Assembly: GCF_020829625.1 (NCBI RefSeq)
Contig: NZ_JAIVFX010000001.1
Coordinates: 124,001 to 188,000, forward strand
Length of the DNA stretch: 64,000 nucleotides
Direction of reading: 5' to 3'
Origin: Nostoc sp. XA010
Lineage (GTDB): Bacteria > Cyanobacteriota > Cyanobacteriia > Cyanobacteriales > Nostocaceae
Part shown: positions 53,363-62,822 of the stretch, in pieces
Position numbering within the stretch: the stretch's first letter is position 1
How the letters are laid out: each line of letters starts with the position of its first letter
The notes under the pieces: generated by a model
The model's input: the letters and a program-made list of their open reading frames with translations, nothing else
Databases searched by the model: none
Told to the model about the DNA's origin: nothing
Position numbers and translations under genes: made by a program

Positions 53363-55075
53363 ATGTCAACAAATAAACCCCGTGATGTTCAAGTTTATCC
53401 AATAGCTACAGATACAAGAATACTGCGATCGCGCAGTTGGTCAAGGCTCAGATTTGAAATTGAATATGCTCTTGCTAAGGGTACAACTGCTAATTCTTAT
53501 TTAATAGAAAGCGAAAAAACTGCCATTATCGATCCTCCAGGGGAAACGTTTACGGAAATTTATTTAAAAGCGTTGCAGCAACGTTTCTATCTCGAAGAGT
53601 TAGATTATGTAATTTTGGGACACGTCAACCCCAACCGCGCTGCAACTTTAAAAGCTTTGTTGAAAATTGCCCCGCAAATCACTTTTGTTTGTTCTAATCC
53701 AGGGGCGATAAATTTACGTGCGGCGCTGGAAAATCCAGATTTGCAAATTCTTGTAATGCGGGGCGAAGAAACCCTAGATTTAGGCAACGGGCATAATTTA
53801 CAATTTATTCCCACCCCCAATCCCCGCTATGCAGATCAACTCTGCACCTACGATCCGCAAACGGAAATTCTGTACTCAGATAAGTTATTTGGGGCGCATG
53901 TTTGCGGAGATCAGGTATTTGATGAAGGCTGGGAAGTATATAACGAAGATCGGCGCTATTATTTTGATTGCCTCATGGCTCCCCACGCTCGTCAAGTTGA
54001 AACAGCGCTGGAGAAACTAGCTGATTTCCCCGTGCGAATGTATGCAACTGGACACGGGCCTTTGGTACGCTATGGCTTAATTGACCTGACCAAAGCTTAT
54101 CGAGAATGGAGTCAACAGCAAACTTCTGCTGACTTGACAGTAGCGTTGATTTATGCATCAGCTTATGGGAATACGGCAACATTAGCCCAAGCGATCGCTC
54201 GTGGCATTACAAAAGCTGGCGTTGCTGTAGAATCGATTAACTGCGAATTTACTGAACCAGAAGAAATCCGGGCGGCTGTAGAGAAAGCCGATGGTTTCAT
54301 AATCGGTTCTCCAACTCTCGGCGGTCATGCACCTACACCCGTGCAAACAGCTTTAGGAATTGTGCTATCCACCGCTACTAATAATAAACTCGCTGGTGTT
54401 TTTGGTTCCTTTGGCTGGAGCGGGGAAGCAGTTGATTTAATCGAAGGTAAATTGAAAGATGCTGGCTATCGGTTTGGTTTTGACACCATCCGCGTAAAAT
54501 TCAAACCCGACGATGCTACCTTACAATTATGTGAAGAAGCCGGAACCGACTTTGCCCAAGCTTTGAAGAAAGCTAGAAAAGTGCGAGCGCCAAGTCAACC
54601 TGCTACTAATGTAGAACAAGCAGTTGGTCGGATTGTGGGTTCTCTTTGTGTTCTCACAGCAAAAGAAGGCGATCGCTCCAGTGCCATGTTAGCCTCTTGG
54701 GTATCTCAAGCTAGCTTTAGTCCCCCTGGCTTAACCATAGCTGTAGCTAAAGAACGTGCAGTAGAAACACTGACGCATACAGGAAATAAATTTGTCCTCA
54801 ACATTCTTAAAGAAGGCAATCATTTGGGATTGATGAAGCACTTCCTCAAACCATTCGGCCCAGGACAAGACCGATTTGCTGACGTTGCTGCCGAAGAAGC
54901 TGAAAACGGTTCTCCCATACTTACCGATGCCCTAGCATATCTTGAATGTTCCGTACAAAACCGGATGGAATCTGGCGACCACTGGTTGGTTTATGCAACT
55001 GTCGAGAATGGTAAATTGTTAGATACTGATGGGGTTACAGCTGTGCATCATCGCAAGTCGGCAACTCATTATTAA
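53363..55075 (+). CDS. flv1: Flavodiiron protein, Flv1 type
   Basis: A 570-residue paralogue with the same three domains, but the diiron site is not canonical: GHVNPNRAA replaces HTEPDHSG and NPRYAD replaces NLHWPD, while ATGHGPL is kept. This matches the Flv1 class, the partner of Flv3. Flavodoxin part YASAYGNTATLAQAIARGI, reductase part SSAMLASWVSQASFSPPGLT. It lies 140 bp after flv3 with a CCCCAGTCC-type repeat in between. Confidence 0.93.
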   Translation: MSTNKPRDVQVYPIATDTRILRSRSWSRLRFEIEYALAKGTTANSYLIESEKTAIIDPPGETFTEIYLKALQQRFYLEELDYVILGHVNPNRAATLKALLKIAPQITFVCSNPGAINLRAALENPDLQILVMRGEETLDLGNGHNLQFIPTPNPRYADQLCTYDPQTEILYSDKLFGAHVCGDQVFDEGWEVYNEDRRYYFDCLMAPHARQVETALEKLADFPVRMYATGHGPLVRYGLIDLTKAYREWSQQQTSADLTVALIYASAYGNTATLAQAIARGITKAGVAVESINCEFTEPEEIRAAVEKADGFIIGSPTLGGHAPTPVQTALGIVLSTATNNKLAGVFGSFGWSGEAVDLIEGKLKDAGYRFGFDTIRVKFKPDDATLQLCEEAGTDFAQALKKARKVRAPSQPATNVEQAVGRIVGSLCVLTAKEGDRSSAMLASWVSQASFSPPGLTIAVAKERAVETLTHTGNKFVLNILKEGNHLGLMKHFLKPFGPGQDRFADVAAEEAENGSPILTDALAYLECSVQNRMESGDHWLVYATVENGKLLDTDGVTAVHHRKSATHY

Positions 55076-55204
55076 TTAGGTATTGGGGACTGGTTATTAG
55101 GAAATTCTTACCTAGTACAGGTCGGCGGAAATAAACCGTCCATTCAAAATGAACGAAACGCTTACGCTGTATTTATTTTGACTTTTGACTTCCGCTTTAC
55201 GGTA

Positions 55205-55621
55205 CTAGTCTTTAGGATTTTCCACAATCCCCCCACCTGATTCTAATAATTGAAGAGCTTCAGCCTTCGACATAACAGCCGTAGCAATGAGATCAGATCC
55301 TCCGCCCAAACGTGCAAGGACTCTGATAACTTCACCATTCTCATCTTGTATAGTCACAATGTAGCTTTTCGTCATGGTCACGACTTTAGCCCCAGCTATA
55401 ACTTCCACTCCCTTGCTTCTTGTCTGAACTATCAGGACTTGCCCCTCCTCCAAAACCTGTCTGTCAATAACCTCATCAGAAGCTTCTGGGTTATGAAGTG
55501 CAGAATTTACTGGGTGAAAATCAGAAGATTGAGCTGTAGAAATCTCTATAAGTAGCGCTCCAATAAGAGCAACCATACTTGCCACCAGAAGTACGTAGAT
55601 ATTAGATAGTTTAATTTGCAT
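55205..55621 (-). CDS. Hypothetical secreted/anchored protein (138 aa)
   Basis: An N-terminal hydrophobic segment (YVLLVASMVALIGALLIEIS) probably works as signal or anchor. The rest is soluble, with two beta-type stretches (VLIVQTRSKGVEVIAGAKVV, YIVTIQDENGEVIRVLARLG). Unknown family. ATG start with AAGAAG upstream. Convergent with flv1. Confidence 0.6.
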   Translation of the reverse strand: MQIKLSNIYVLLVASMVALIGALLIEISTAQSSDFHPVNSALHNPEASDEVIDRQVLEEGQVLIVQTRSKGVEVIAGAKVVTMTKSYIVTIQDENGEVIRVLARLGGGSDLIATAVMSKAEALQLLESGGGIVENPKD

Positions 55622-55745
55622 TATCTTCTTAGACCGTTACTTATACAAGTATAGTAAGGGTAAATGCCTTATGCTAATAGCACCTACATTGATGTAGTTA
55701 CTTGTCATTCTACTGATTAATATTCACCAGTCAAGTTTTGCATAA

Positions 55746-55777
55746 AAAAGGCTCAGGCATTAATGCCTGAGCCTTTT
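55746..55777 (-). terminator. Intrinsic terminator of the RNA-binding protein gene
   Basis: A perfect 32-nt palindrome (AAAAGGCTCAGGCATT and its complement) lies 34 bp after the rbp stop; read on the minus strand it ends in a T-run. Confidence 0.85.
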
Positions 55778-55811
55778 CTAGATTAAACTAAATCACTTTC
55801 GCCTACTTAGC

Positions 55812-56141
55812 TTAGTAGCGACCACGGTTGTAGCCGCCGCCGCCGCCGCCGCCACCACGATTACCACCACCACCGAAGGAACCACCTCCACCTCGGTCTT
55901 CTCTGGGCTTGGCCTTATTCACTTTAAGGTCACGACCCAACCATTCAGCACCATCAAGGGCTTCAATGGCTTTGGTTTCTTCATCTTCTGAACTCATTTC
56001 CACGAAAGCAAAGCCGCGTAAACGACCTGTTTCACGGTCAGTAGGTAACTGAACACGCTTTACAGCACCATATTCTGCAAATACAGCACTTAGCGCATCT
56101 TGTGTAACTTCATAGGAGAGGTTACCAACGTAAATTGACAT
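55812..56141 (-). CDS. rbp: Glycine-rich RRM RNA-binding protein
   Basis: ATG 56141 has GGAGA upstream. The single RRM reads SIYVGNLSYEVTQDALSAVF (RNP2) and RGFAFVEM (RNP1), followed from residue ~83 by a Gly/Arg-rich tail ending GGYNRGRY. Cyanobacterial Rbp proteins of this type are often cold-induced and bind mRNA. A long leader upstream could carry regulation. Own terminator. Confidence 0.95.
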   Translation of the reverse strand: MSIYVGNLSYEVTQDALSAVFAEYGAVKRVQLPTDRETGRLRGFAFVEMSSEDEETKAIEALDGAEWLGRDLKVNKAKPREDRGGGGSFGGGGNRGGGGGGGGYNRGRY

Positions 56142-56393
56142 CAAATGTCTCCAAAATCATAAGTTTGTAGAGATTTAGATTTCGGAGAGAAGTCTGTAAT
56201 ACCAAAAGGAAAAAGCCTGTCAATACTAAAAACAAACACTGTCGCCGAATTAATTCTCATTTCACTTCCCATGATGACATAGCAATTAACTTTCTGGGGG
56301 AAATTTTCAAAACTGTTATAAAAATTTATATAGCAGTCCGCTTTGATTTTTGAAAGTATTTGCGTAGACAGGGAGTAGGGAGTAGGGAAAAAG

Positions 56394-56933
56394 CTAATCT
56401 ATTCTCTTTTCTAAATATTGCCCAATCATCAACTGCTCACCAGCACGAGAGATGATCGTCTGTCTGGTGCGGTATTTGCTGCCAATTAGCTTTAACTCTT
56501 CCTCAAACACTGAACCGTTGTATTCAGTATGCAAACAGAGCGTTTTTGGGTTGGAGAAATAATACTGGGCGGTGACTGGTTTGGATATGGCAAAACCGCG
56601 ATCGCGATACAAAATGTTTCCCATTACCCCAAATATTGTTGAACCTTGGGATTCTTTTTTTGTCTTCAGCACATCTGTACTTTCCCATACAACTGCTGCA
56701 CCACAGATTAAACTACCTGCATCAGACAAATCGTGCATCTGAGCTAGCTTTTGCAATTCATCACAGCCCTGCTCTAAAAAATTAATCGTAACGATACTTT
56801 CAATCTCCTTAGTTTCTCCCGTCGGTAGGGTGTAGTAGCGTCGTTGGGATTCCCATTTCCCTGCTGATTCCTGGAAAAATTCGGAAATTTGGGATTCATC
56901 AGTGGTTTGTACGATTTTGAGCAATGATGTCAC
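56394..56933 (-). CDS. CpcS/CpeS-family phycobiliprotein lyase
   Basis: The 179-residue protein (GTG start) has the family opening ISEFFQESAGKWESQRRYYT and a beta-barrel-type pattern with YFSNPKTLCLHTEYNGSVFEE and SRAGEQLMIGQYLEKRI near the end. CpcS/CpeS proteins are lipocalin-like lyases which attach phycocyanobilin or phycoerythrobilin to Cys82/84 of phycobiliprotein subunits. Which subfamily (CpcS, CpeS, CpeU or CpcV) is not clear from inspection. Single gene. Confidence 0.82.
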   Translation of the reverse strand: MTSLLKIVQTTDESQISEFFQESAGKWESQRRYYTLPTGETKEIESIVTINFLEQGCDELQKLAQMHDLSDAGSLICGAAVVWESTDVLKTKKESQGSTIFGVMGNILYRDRGFAISKPVTAQYYFSNPKTLCLHTEYNGSVFEEELKLIGSKYRTRQTIISRAGEQLMIGQYLEKRID

Positions 56934-57511
56934 GCCTTACCTTCCTCACCTAATGCAAATATATATCTGGCAAAAAAGTTCATTCTTGCTGTTGTTGCTA
57001 TGGTACTTATCGCCCTGTTCTTGCCATATTACGCAAGGGGGGTAAGAAAAAATAGTGTTCTCCGCTACATTATAAACCTAAAAAGCAATAAATCTTTAAT
57101 ATTCTTAACAAAAAAATAAATTTTATAAGTATAAATACTTATAAAAGAATGAAAAGTAAGATATAAAAACAAGGGTAATTCTTGTAATACCGCCCATCTT
57201 AGGATATGAGGCAAAAAGTTTCATATCTTTAGAAAAACCTAGGTTTCTCCTATGGGTAGATTTCAGAAAACTGACAAATATTTATACTTTGTTTATAATT
57301 GATTATCTGCAAGAAGATTTTCTACCTCTGCGTAGGAAGTAGAGCGGTGAGAAGTGTTGGATTTCCATGGGAAAACAGTAATTTCTGCTATAGAAAGTTA
57401 CTGTTAGGCAGCTTATGAATTCTCGCCGTTTTTCGTTAATGATATCTCTCAAAATTACTTGGTAAAACACGGCTGTTTAACCCCAAAAGCTCCCCAATAA
57501 GAGAAAAATAA
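56934..57511. other. Long A/T-rich leader upstream of the RND genes
   Basis: 578 bp between the bilin lyase gene (-) and the RND adaptor gene (+). No gene is seen. It carries the palindrome at 57121-57146, a direct pair CATATCTT/CATCTTAG near 57195-57230 and likely holds both promoters. Confidence 0.5.
57121..57146. promoter_or_regulatory. 11-bp inverted repeat, operator candidate
   Basis: TTTTATAAGTA and TACTTATAAAA (perfect) are separated by TAAA. A symmetric A/T-rich site in the leader of an efflux operon could bind a regulator; no regulator gene is adjacent. Confidence 0.3.
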
Positions 57512-59089
57512 ATGATTTTGGATATGAATAAGCCGCACAAGCAGGTGAAAATAACAGATCCGGTAGCCGCCAACCAGCTCATTAATATCCAGTTAAATTC
57601 AGTTGTGGATACTGAGGTAGCTATGCCTGGGGCGGGCTGGGCCTACGCAGATTTAAAGAGTAGACTTCTTGCAAACAGCACTAGTGCAACAGGTGAAAAA
57701 GGTAAAAAAGAAAATTACTTACTTTCCTCTACCTCTGTAAAAAGTTTATTCATTTCTTGCTTGGTAGGTATAGCACTGCTGACGACAAGTTGCGGCTCGT
57801 CGCCCAAAGAATCAGCAGATGCACAATCTCAGAGTCCTGCTAATAGGGAACGCGGTGGTGCAACACCTGTAGATGTGGCGATCGCTCGAACTGACTTGCT
57901 CGAAAAACAACCAGAATATACAGGTAATACAACACCCTTTCGGATTGTATCAGTGCGATCGCAAGTGGAAGCACGGCTGTTGGCTTTGAACTTAGATGTG
58001 GGCGATACAGTAAAACTTGGGCAAAACGTCGGCCGGTTAGATGATGCCATACTTTTGACCGAATTAAAGCAAGCAGAAGCAGAGCTAGCAGCTCTCAAAT
58101 CAGAAGTAGCTAGGGCAACAAATCAGGTAAGCAATGCCCGTGCTGACGTTGAACGGGCGCGGCTAGAAGTGGTACAAGCTCAGGCAGACTCAGAACGGCA
58201 GCAGAGGTTGTTCAAAGCTGGAGCGATCGCTGAACAAACTGCCCAGCAATCACGTACCCAGGCAAAAACAGCAGCCCAGGCACTACGGGCAGCCCAAGAG
58301 CAGGTTCGTACAGAACAGCAAGCCGTCGCTGCTGCCCAAGGTAGAGTACTTGCCCAGCAGGCATTGGTTGCTCAAACCAAAGAGCGCAGGTCTTACGCTC
58401 AACTGACATCCCCCATCACTGGTATAGTCACAGAAAAGGTGACAGAACCCGGCAACCTTCTGCAAGCAGGTAGCGAAGTCTTAAAAATTGGCGACTTTAA
58501 CCGTGTCAAAGTAGTTGTGCAGGTTTCCGAGTTAGAACTGGCACAAATTCAGGTTGGACAGTCTGTACAAGTCCGCTTAGATGCCTTCCCGGATCAAGCA
58601 TTAATTGGCAGAGTTACCCGCATTTCCCCAGCTGCCGATGCCACAGCTCGCTTGATACCTGTAGAAGTAGTGATTCCCAACACTCAAGGCAAAATTGGTA
58701 GTGGATTGCTGGCGCGAGTCAATTTTGAAAACCAGACGCAACAGCGCGTAGTAGTGCCGCAAACAGCTATTCAAAAACAAGCAGGCACTAAGAACTCCAA
58801 GGGTACAGGGGAGACGCAAACAAATGTACCGCAGGACTCTTCTCCAGCTAACACATCTGGTGTGGCAGAGGCAAAGTCACAAGACCAAAGTGGGGAAATA
58901 TTTGTCGTCCAAGACACAGAAGGCAAAACTAAGGTAACAGCACGAGCCGTAATGTTGGGAAAAAGGGCTGATGCGAGAGTGGAAATTTTATCCGGTTTGC
59001 AAACGGGAGAGCGCTATGTTGTTCGTAGTGGTAAGCCGTTAAAAGAAGGTGACACTGTAAGTCTTTCAATTCTTTCAGAAAAGCAATAG
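57512..59089 (+). CDS. RND efflux periplasmic adaptor (HlyD/AcrA family) lipoprotein
   Basis: A 525-residue adaptor. Residues 1-75 are a polar extension; residues 37-46 (AMPGAGWAYA) are encoded by a diverged family A repeat. A lipoprotein signal follows at ~77-93 (SLFISCLVGIALLTTSC). Then a lipoyl half, a long coiled-coil hairpin (about 185-295, with AELAALKSEVARATNQVSNA), the second lipoyl half (TSPITGIVTEKVTEPGNLLQ) and beta-barrel. It links the RND pump to an outer-membrane channel. It ends 68 bp ahead of the pump gene. An ATG at residue 5 is the next alternative start. Confidence 0.92.
   Translation: MILDMNKPHKQVKITDPVAANQLINIQLNSVVDTEVAMPGAGWAYADLKSRLLANSTSATGEKGKKENYLLSSTSVKSLFISCLVGIALLTTSCGSSPKESADAQSQSPANRERGGATPVDVAIARTDLLEKQPEYTGNTTPFRIVSVRSQVEARLLALNLDVGDTVKLGQNVGRLDDAILLTELKQAEAELAALKSEVARATNQVSNARADVERARLEVVQAQADSERQQRLFKAGAIAEQTAQQSRTQAKTAAQALRAAQEQVRTEQQAVAAAQGRVLAQQALVAQTKERRSYAQLTSPITGIVTEKVTEPGNLLQAGSEVLKIGDFNRVKVVVQVSELELAQIQVGQSVQVRLDAFPDQALIGRVTRISPAADATARLIPVEVVIPNTQGKIGSGLLARVNFENQTQQRVVVPQTAIQKQAGTKNSKGTGETQTNVPQDSSPANTSGVAEAKSQDQSGEIFVVQDTEGKTKVTARAVMLGKRADARVEILSGLQTGERYVVRSGKPLKEGDTVSLSILSEKQ
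57620..57648 (+). repeat. Diverged 29-bp family A repeat inside a coding region
   Basis: 22 of 29 bases agree with the copy at 15171, including the last eight (GCCTACGC). It starts on codon 37 of the adaptor gene and is read in the same phase as the MFS copy (AMPGAGWAYA versus AMSTTGYAYA). Confidence 0.65.
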
Positions 59090-59157
59090 TAGGGTGAGTA
59101 ATAACCACCATACCAAGGAAAAAAGTACTTAGTAGTCAGCACTTATCACTTAGTATC

Positions 59158-62100
59158 ATGCAACAGGCGAACAATAATAATGGCAATGGCGGATTTAGTC
59201 TTAGTGCGATCGCTATCCGCCAACACATTGGCACACTCATGCTCACCGTGGCAGTAGTTGTCATTGGAGTATTTTTTCTCACCACGATCCAAGTCGATCT
59301 GCTACCGGCTATTACCTATCCGCGAATTGGTGTCCGGCTAGAAGCCCCAGGTATTTCACCAGAAGTAGCAGTAGATGAAATCACCAGGCCGTTAGAAGAA
59401 GCTTTATCGGCAACCGAGAATGTAGTGCAAGTTTTTTCCCGCACGCGCGAAGGTCAGGTAAGCCTCGATTTATACTTCCAACCAGGGGGCGATATTGACC
59501 AAGCCCTAAACGATGCTACTGCTGCTTTTAACCGAGGTCGAGGACAACTCCCAGATACGATAGAGGAGCCGCGCTTATTCAAAGTCGATCCTTCCCAATT
59601 ACCGGTTTATGAATTGGCATTGACATCTGCTTCTTTGCCAGGTAAAGATTTACGCGTATTTGCTGATGAAGAGTTAACGCGTGAACTCAGTGTCGTGCCG
59701 GGAGTCGCTTCAGTCGATGTATCTGGTGGTGCTGAGGAAGAAGTACGGGTGCTTGTTGACTTGAACCGATTGCAAGCTTTAGGTGTCGGGTTAAATGATG
59801 TCTTAGATGAATTAACAGCCCGTAACCAAGATACTTCTGGTGGTCGGATTCTAGGGCAAAATTCCGAGCCATTAACTCGCACTGTAGGACGCTTCCAAAA
59901 TGCCAGCGAAATTGAAAACCTTTCCTTGGAAGTTTCCTCTTCTTCTCCCAGTACCGCTAATACCACTAATACCACTACCACTACTACGACTACTACCCCT
60001 GCACCCTCTCGCCGCGTCTACTTGCGAGACTTTGCGGAGGTAATTGACGATACAGAAGACCAGCGAGTATTTGTTTACCTCAACCGTCAGCCTGCGGTGA
60101 AATTTTCAATTCAAAAGCAGCCAGAGGCCAACACAATTACCGTTGTAGATGCTGTGAAGCGGCGAATTGAACAATTACGACAATCGGGTTTAATTCCAGC
60201 AGATATGACTTTGAGTCCCACCACAGATGAATCTGTTTTTATCCGCAATTCTTTAAATGATGTCATCTTTTCGGGGATTTCTGGAGCATTGCTAGCAGCA
60301 GCAGCAGTGTTGTTATTTTTGGGATCATTCAGACAAACATTGATTATCAGTTTGACGATTCCGTTGTGTACTCTGGCAGCGATCGCTTTGATGAAAATCT
60401 TTGGCTTGACTTTGAATGTATTCAGTTTAGCAGGTCTGACATTAGGAGTCGGTCAAGCAATTGATACATCGGTTGTGATTTTGGAGAACATTTCTGAAAA
60501 AGCAGGGATGACTCCCAATCAAAAAGAGATGGAGGCAGAGGGGCAGAAGAAAAATTCCAAATTCTTTATTGACAGTGCCATTAATGCTTCCCAAGAAGTA
60601 GAATCTGCTTTAGTTGCTGCTACAGGTGCCAACTTAGTATCTGTAGTGCCATTCCTGTTAATTGGCGGCTTTATTGCACTGCTATTTAATGAACTGATTC
60701 TAACAATTAGCTTCGCAGTCGCAGCATCCCTTGTCGTCGCCATCACAGTAGTGCCGATGCTATCTTCTCGACTCTTGGGAATTCGCTGGTCTAGTCGGAT
60801 TAGTGAATTTTGGCTGCTTAGACAATTTAATCACCGATTTGAAGATGCTACACGGGGATACAGTAACTTCTTAACCAAGGTTTTACGCTATCGGCTTCTT
60901 GTCGTTATCGCTGCTTTGGTAATTTTAGGCGGCAGTAGCTTCTTTATGTTTGGTCAAATTCCCCAAGAAATTTTACCCCGGATCAGTACTGGTCAAGCTA
61001 ACTTAAGAGCGCAGTTTCCTCCCGGTACACCTTTAGCAACTTCTGAGAAAGTTATGCAAATTGTCGATGACATTTTGCTCAGACAACCAGAAACCGAGTC
61101 TGCTTTCACAACTGTGGGTGGTTCTTTGTTTGGTAGCAATACTACAGAAAATCCTTTACGTGCCAGTAGCACTATCAATTTAAAACCAGGCACAGATGTT
61201 GAAGCTTTCGTCAAAAAAGTAACTCAGGAATTTAACAAACTCAACTTAGCAGGAATTCTGCTGCGCCTCAATCCTGGTCAGGTGCGGGGTTTAATCTTAA
61301 GTAATTCTCCAGTGCAAGGGTCAGACGTTGACGTGATTCTGCAAGGTGAGAATGAAGAAAACTTAACGCAAGCAGGGGCGCAAGTACTGCAAGCATTACA
61401 AGAAAGGGCAAAATTAGCGACATTCCGGCCAGATGCCGACCCCCGGCAACCAGAAATCCAAATTCGCCCCGACTGGGAACGCGTTTCGGCATTAGGGTTG
61501 AGCGCTCAACAAATTGGTGCCACAGTTCAAACAGCAATTGAAGGTTCAGTTCCCACGCAAATTCAACGCGGTAATCGTTTAGTTGATGTGCGGGTACAGC
61601 TAGATAAAGAAGCAATTGCGCGTCCTTCCCAGCTAGAACAATTACCATTATTTACAGAAAACAATCAACTAATCCGCCTTTCAGATGTTGCGAACATTCA
61701 AGAAGGTCAAGCCCCTGGTGAGGTACAACGGATTAATCAGCGTCAAGCTTTTATTGTGGCAGGCAACCTGAGCGAGGGAGCTAGTCTTGGTGAAGCGATC
61801 GCAGAAGTCAACGAGGTACTCAAGGATGTAGACTTACCTGATGGGGTTTCAATTGTGCCTAGTTCTGCCGAAGAAACTAATCAGCAACTTCAGGATGCTT
61901 TAAAAACTTTGGGAGCGTTGGCAGTGTTCTTAATCTTTGTAGTCATGGCGGTGCAATACAATTCGCTGATTGACCCATTGGTAATTATCTTCACCGTACC
62001 ACTGGCGTTAGCTGGGGGGATTTTTGGACTTTACATTACCAAAACAGCAATTGGCGCAACTGTAATTGTTGGTGTCGTCCTGCTGGTGGGAATTGTGGTG

Positions 62101-62445
62101 AACGCAGGAATTTTAATGGTAGAACTGGCGAACCAAATTCGAGATGAAATTGGTTGTACTCGCCAAATTGCCATTATGAAAGCTGCTCCTCAACGCTTGC
62201 GCCCAATTATCATGACTACAGTCACCACTATTTTAGGACTGTTTCCTTTAGCATTGGGCATTGGCGAAGGTTCTGAGTTTTTGCAGCCTTTAGGGATTGT
62301 AGTTTTCTTTGGAATGGCGATCGCTACAATGTTGACATTGTTTATCATCCCCTGTTTTTATATTCTGCTACACGATTTGCTAGGTGGGAATTGGGCAAAG
62401 CCAGTGTTAAGCCGGTTGCGTGGATTTACGAAAAAATTGATTTGA
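59158..62445 (+). CDS. RND efflux pump inner-membrane protein (HAE1/AcrB-like)
   Basis: A 1095-residue RND protein with 12 membrane helices in two halves and large periplasmic loops. Seen: FFLTTIQVDLLPAITYPRIG, the TM4 region GLTLGVGQAIDTSVVILENI with the acidic proton-relay residue, and VVLLVGIVVNAGILMVELAN in the second half. Oddities: a Thr-rich run (TTNTTTTTTTTT, about residues 270-285) in the first periplasmic loop and a low-complexity piece (KEMEAEGQKKNSK) after TM4. It exports drugs or lipophilic compounds with the adaptor encoded upstream. No outer-membrane factor in the window. Confidence 0.95.
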   Translation: MQQANNNNGNGGFSLSAIAIRQHIGTLMLTVAVVVIGVFFLTTIQVDLLPAITYPRIGVRLEAPGISPEVAVDEITRPLEEALSATENVVQVFSRTREGQVSLDLYFQPGGDIDQALNDATAAFNRGRGQLPDTIEEPRLFKVDPSQLPVYELALTSASLPGKDLRVFADEELTRELSVVPGVASVDVSGGAEEEVRVLVDLNRLQALGVGLNDVLDELTARNQDTSGGRILGQNSEPLTRTVGRFQNASEIENLSLEVSSSSPSTANTTNTTTTTTTTTPAPSRRVYLRDFAEVIDDTEDQRVFVYLNRQPAVKFSIQKQPEANTITVVDAVKRRIEQLRQSGLIPADMTLSPTTDESVFIRNSLNDVIFSGISGALLAAAAVLLFLGSFRQTLIISLTIPLCTLAAIALMKIFGLTLNVFSLAGLTLGVGQAIDTSVVILENISEKAGMTPNQKEMEAEGQKKNSKFFIDSAINASQEVESALVAATGANLVSVVPFLLIGGFIALLFNELILTISFAVAASLVVAITVVPMLSSRLLGIRWSSRISEFWLLRQFNHRFEDATRGYSNFLTKVLRYRLLVVIAALVILGGSSFFMFGQIPQEILPRISTGQANLRAQFPPGTPLATSEKVMQIVDDILLRQPETESAFTTVGGSLFGSNTTENPLRASSTINLKPGTDVEAFVKKVTQEFNKLNLAGILLRLNPGQVRGLILSNSPVQGSDVDVILQGENEENLTQAGAQVLQALQERAKLATFRPDADPRQPEIQIRPDWERVSALGLSAQQIGATVQTAIEGSVPTQIQRGNRLVDVRVQLDKEAIARPSQLEQLPLFTENNQLIRLSDVANIQEGQAPGEVQRINQRQAFIVAGNLSEGASLGEAIAEVNEVLKDVDLPDGVSIVPSSAEETNQQLQDALKTLGALAVFLIFVVMAVQYNSLIDPLVIIFTVPLALAGGIFGLYITKTAIGATVIVGVVLLVGIVVNAGILMVELANQIRDEIGCTRQIAIMKAAPQRLRPIIMTTVTTILGLFPLALGIGEGSEFLQPLGIVVFFGMAIATMLTLFIIPCFYILLHDLLGGNWAKPVLSRLRGFTKKLI

Positions 62446-62822
62446 ATCCCTGATAGGGATTAAATTTTTCAAAACGTTCTACGCTGGAATTTAAATTAAC
62501 GTGATTTGCCAACGAAAAAACTTGTTGGTAGATCGCGTTAAACTTAGCTTTTTTCAAGTTCACATATTGTCTAATCTGTCAACGCATAAGTTCTAATTTA
62601 CATTTTTTATAAAGATTAGGTAAAATTACTAGTTATTTTGATAAGGCATTACAAGAATTGTTTTATAACTCAAGCTATGAGTAGATATAAACTCATTGAG
62701 CAGGCACACATTAACCACTATTTATCTAGCAGGTAAATAGCGGTTGAAAAGTGAGCTTTTGCTGTTTGATTTAACCCACGCGGTATAGTATTCTCTCAAT
62801 CAATAATAAAGAGGACAGAAAT
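62446..62822. other. Gene-free stretch
   Basis: 377 bp of A/T-rich DNA with a small stem CCAAC/GTTGG near 62508-62528. No gene, repeat array or RNA gene was recognised. AAAGAGGACAGAAAT ahead of 62823 provides the next ribosome-binding site. Confidence 0.5.
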
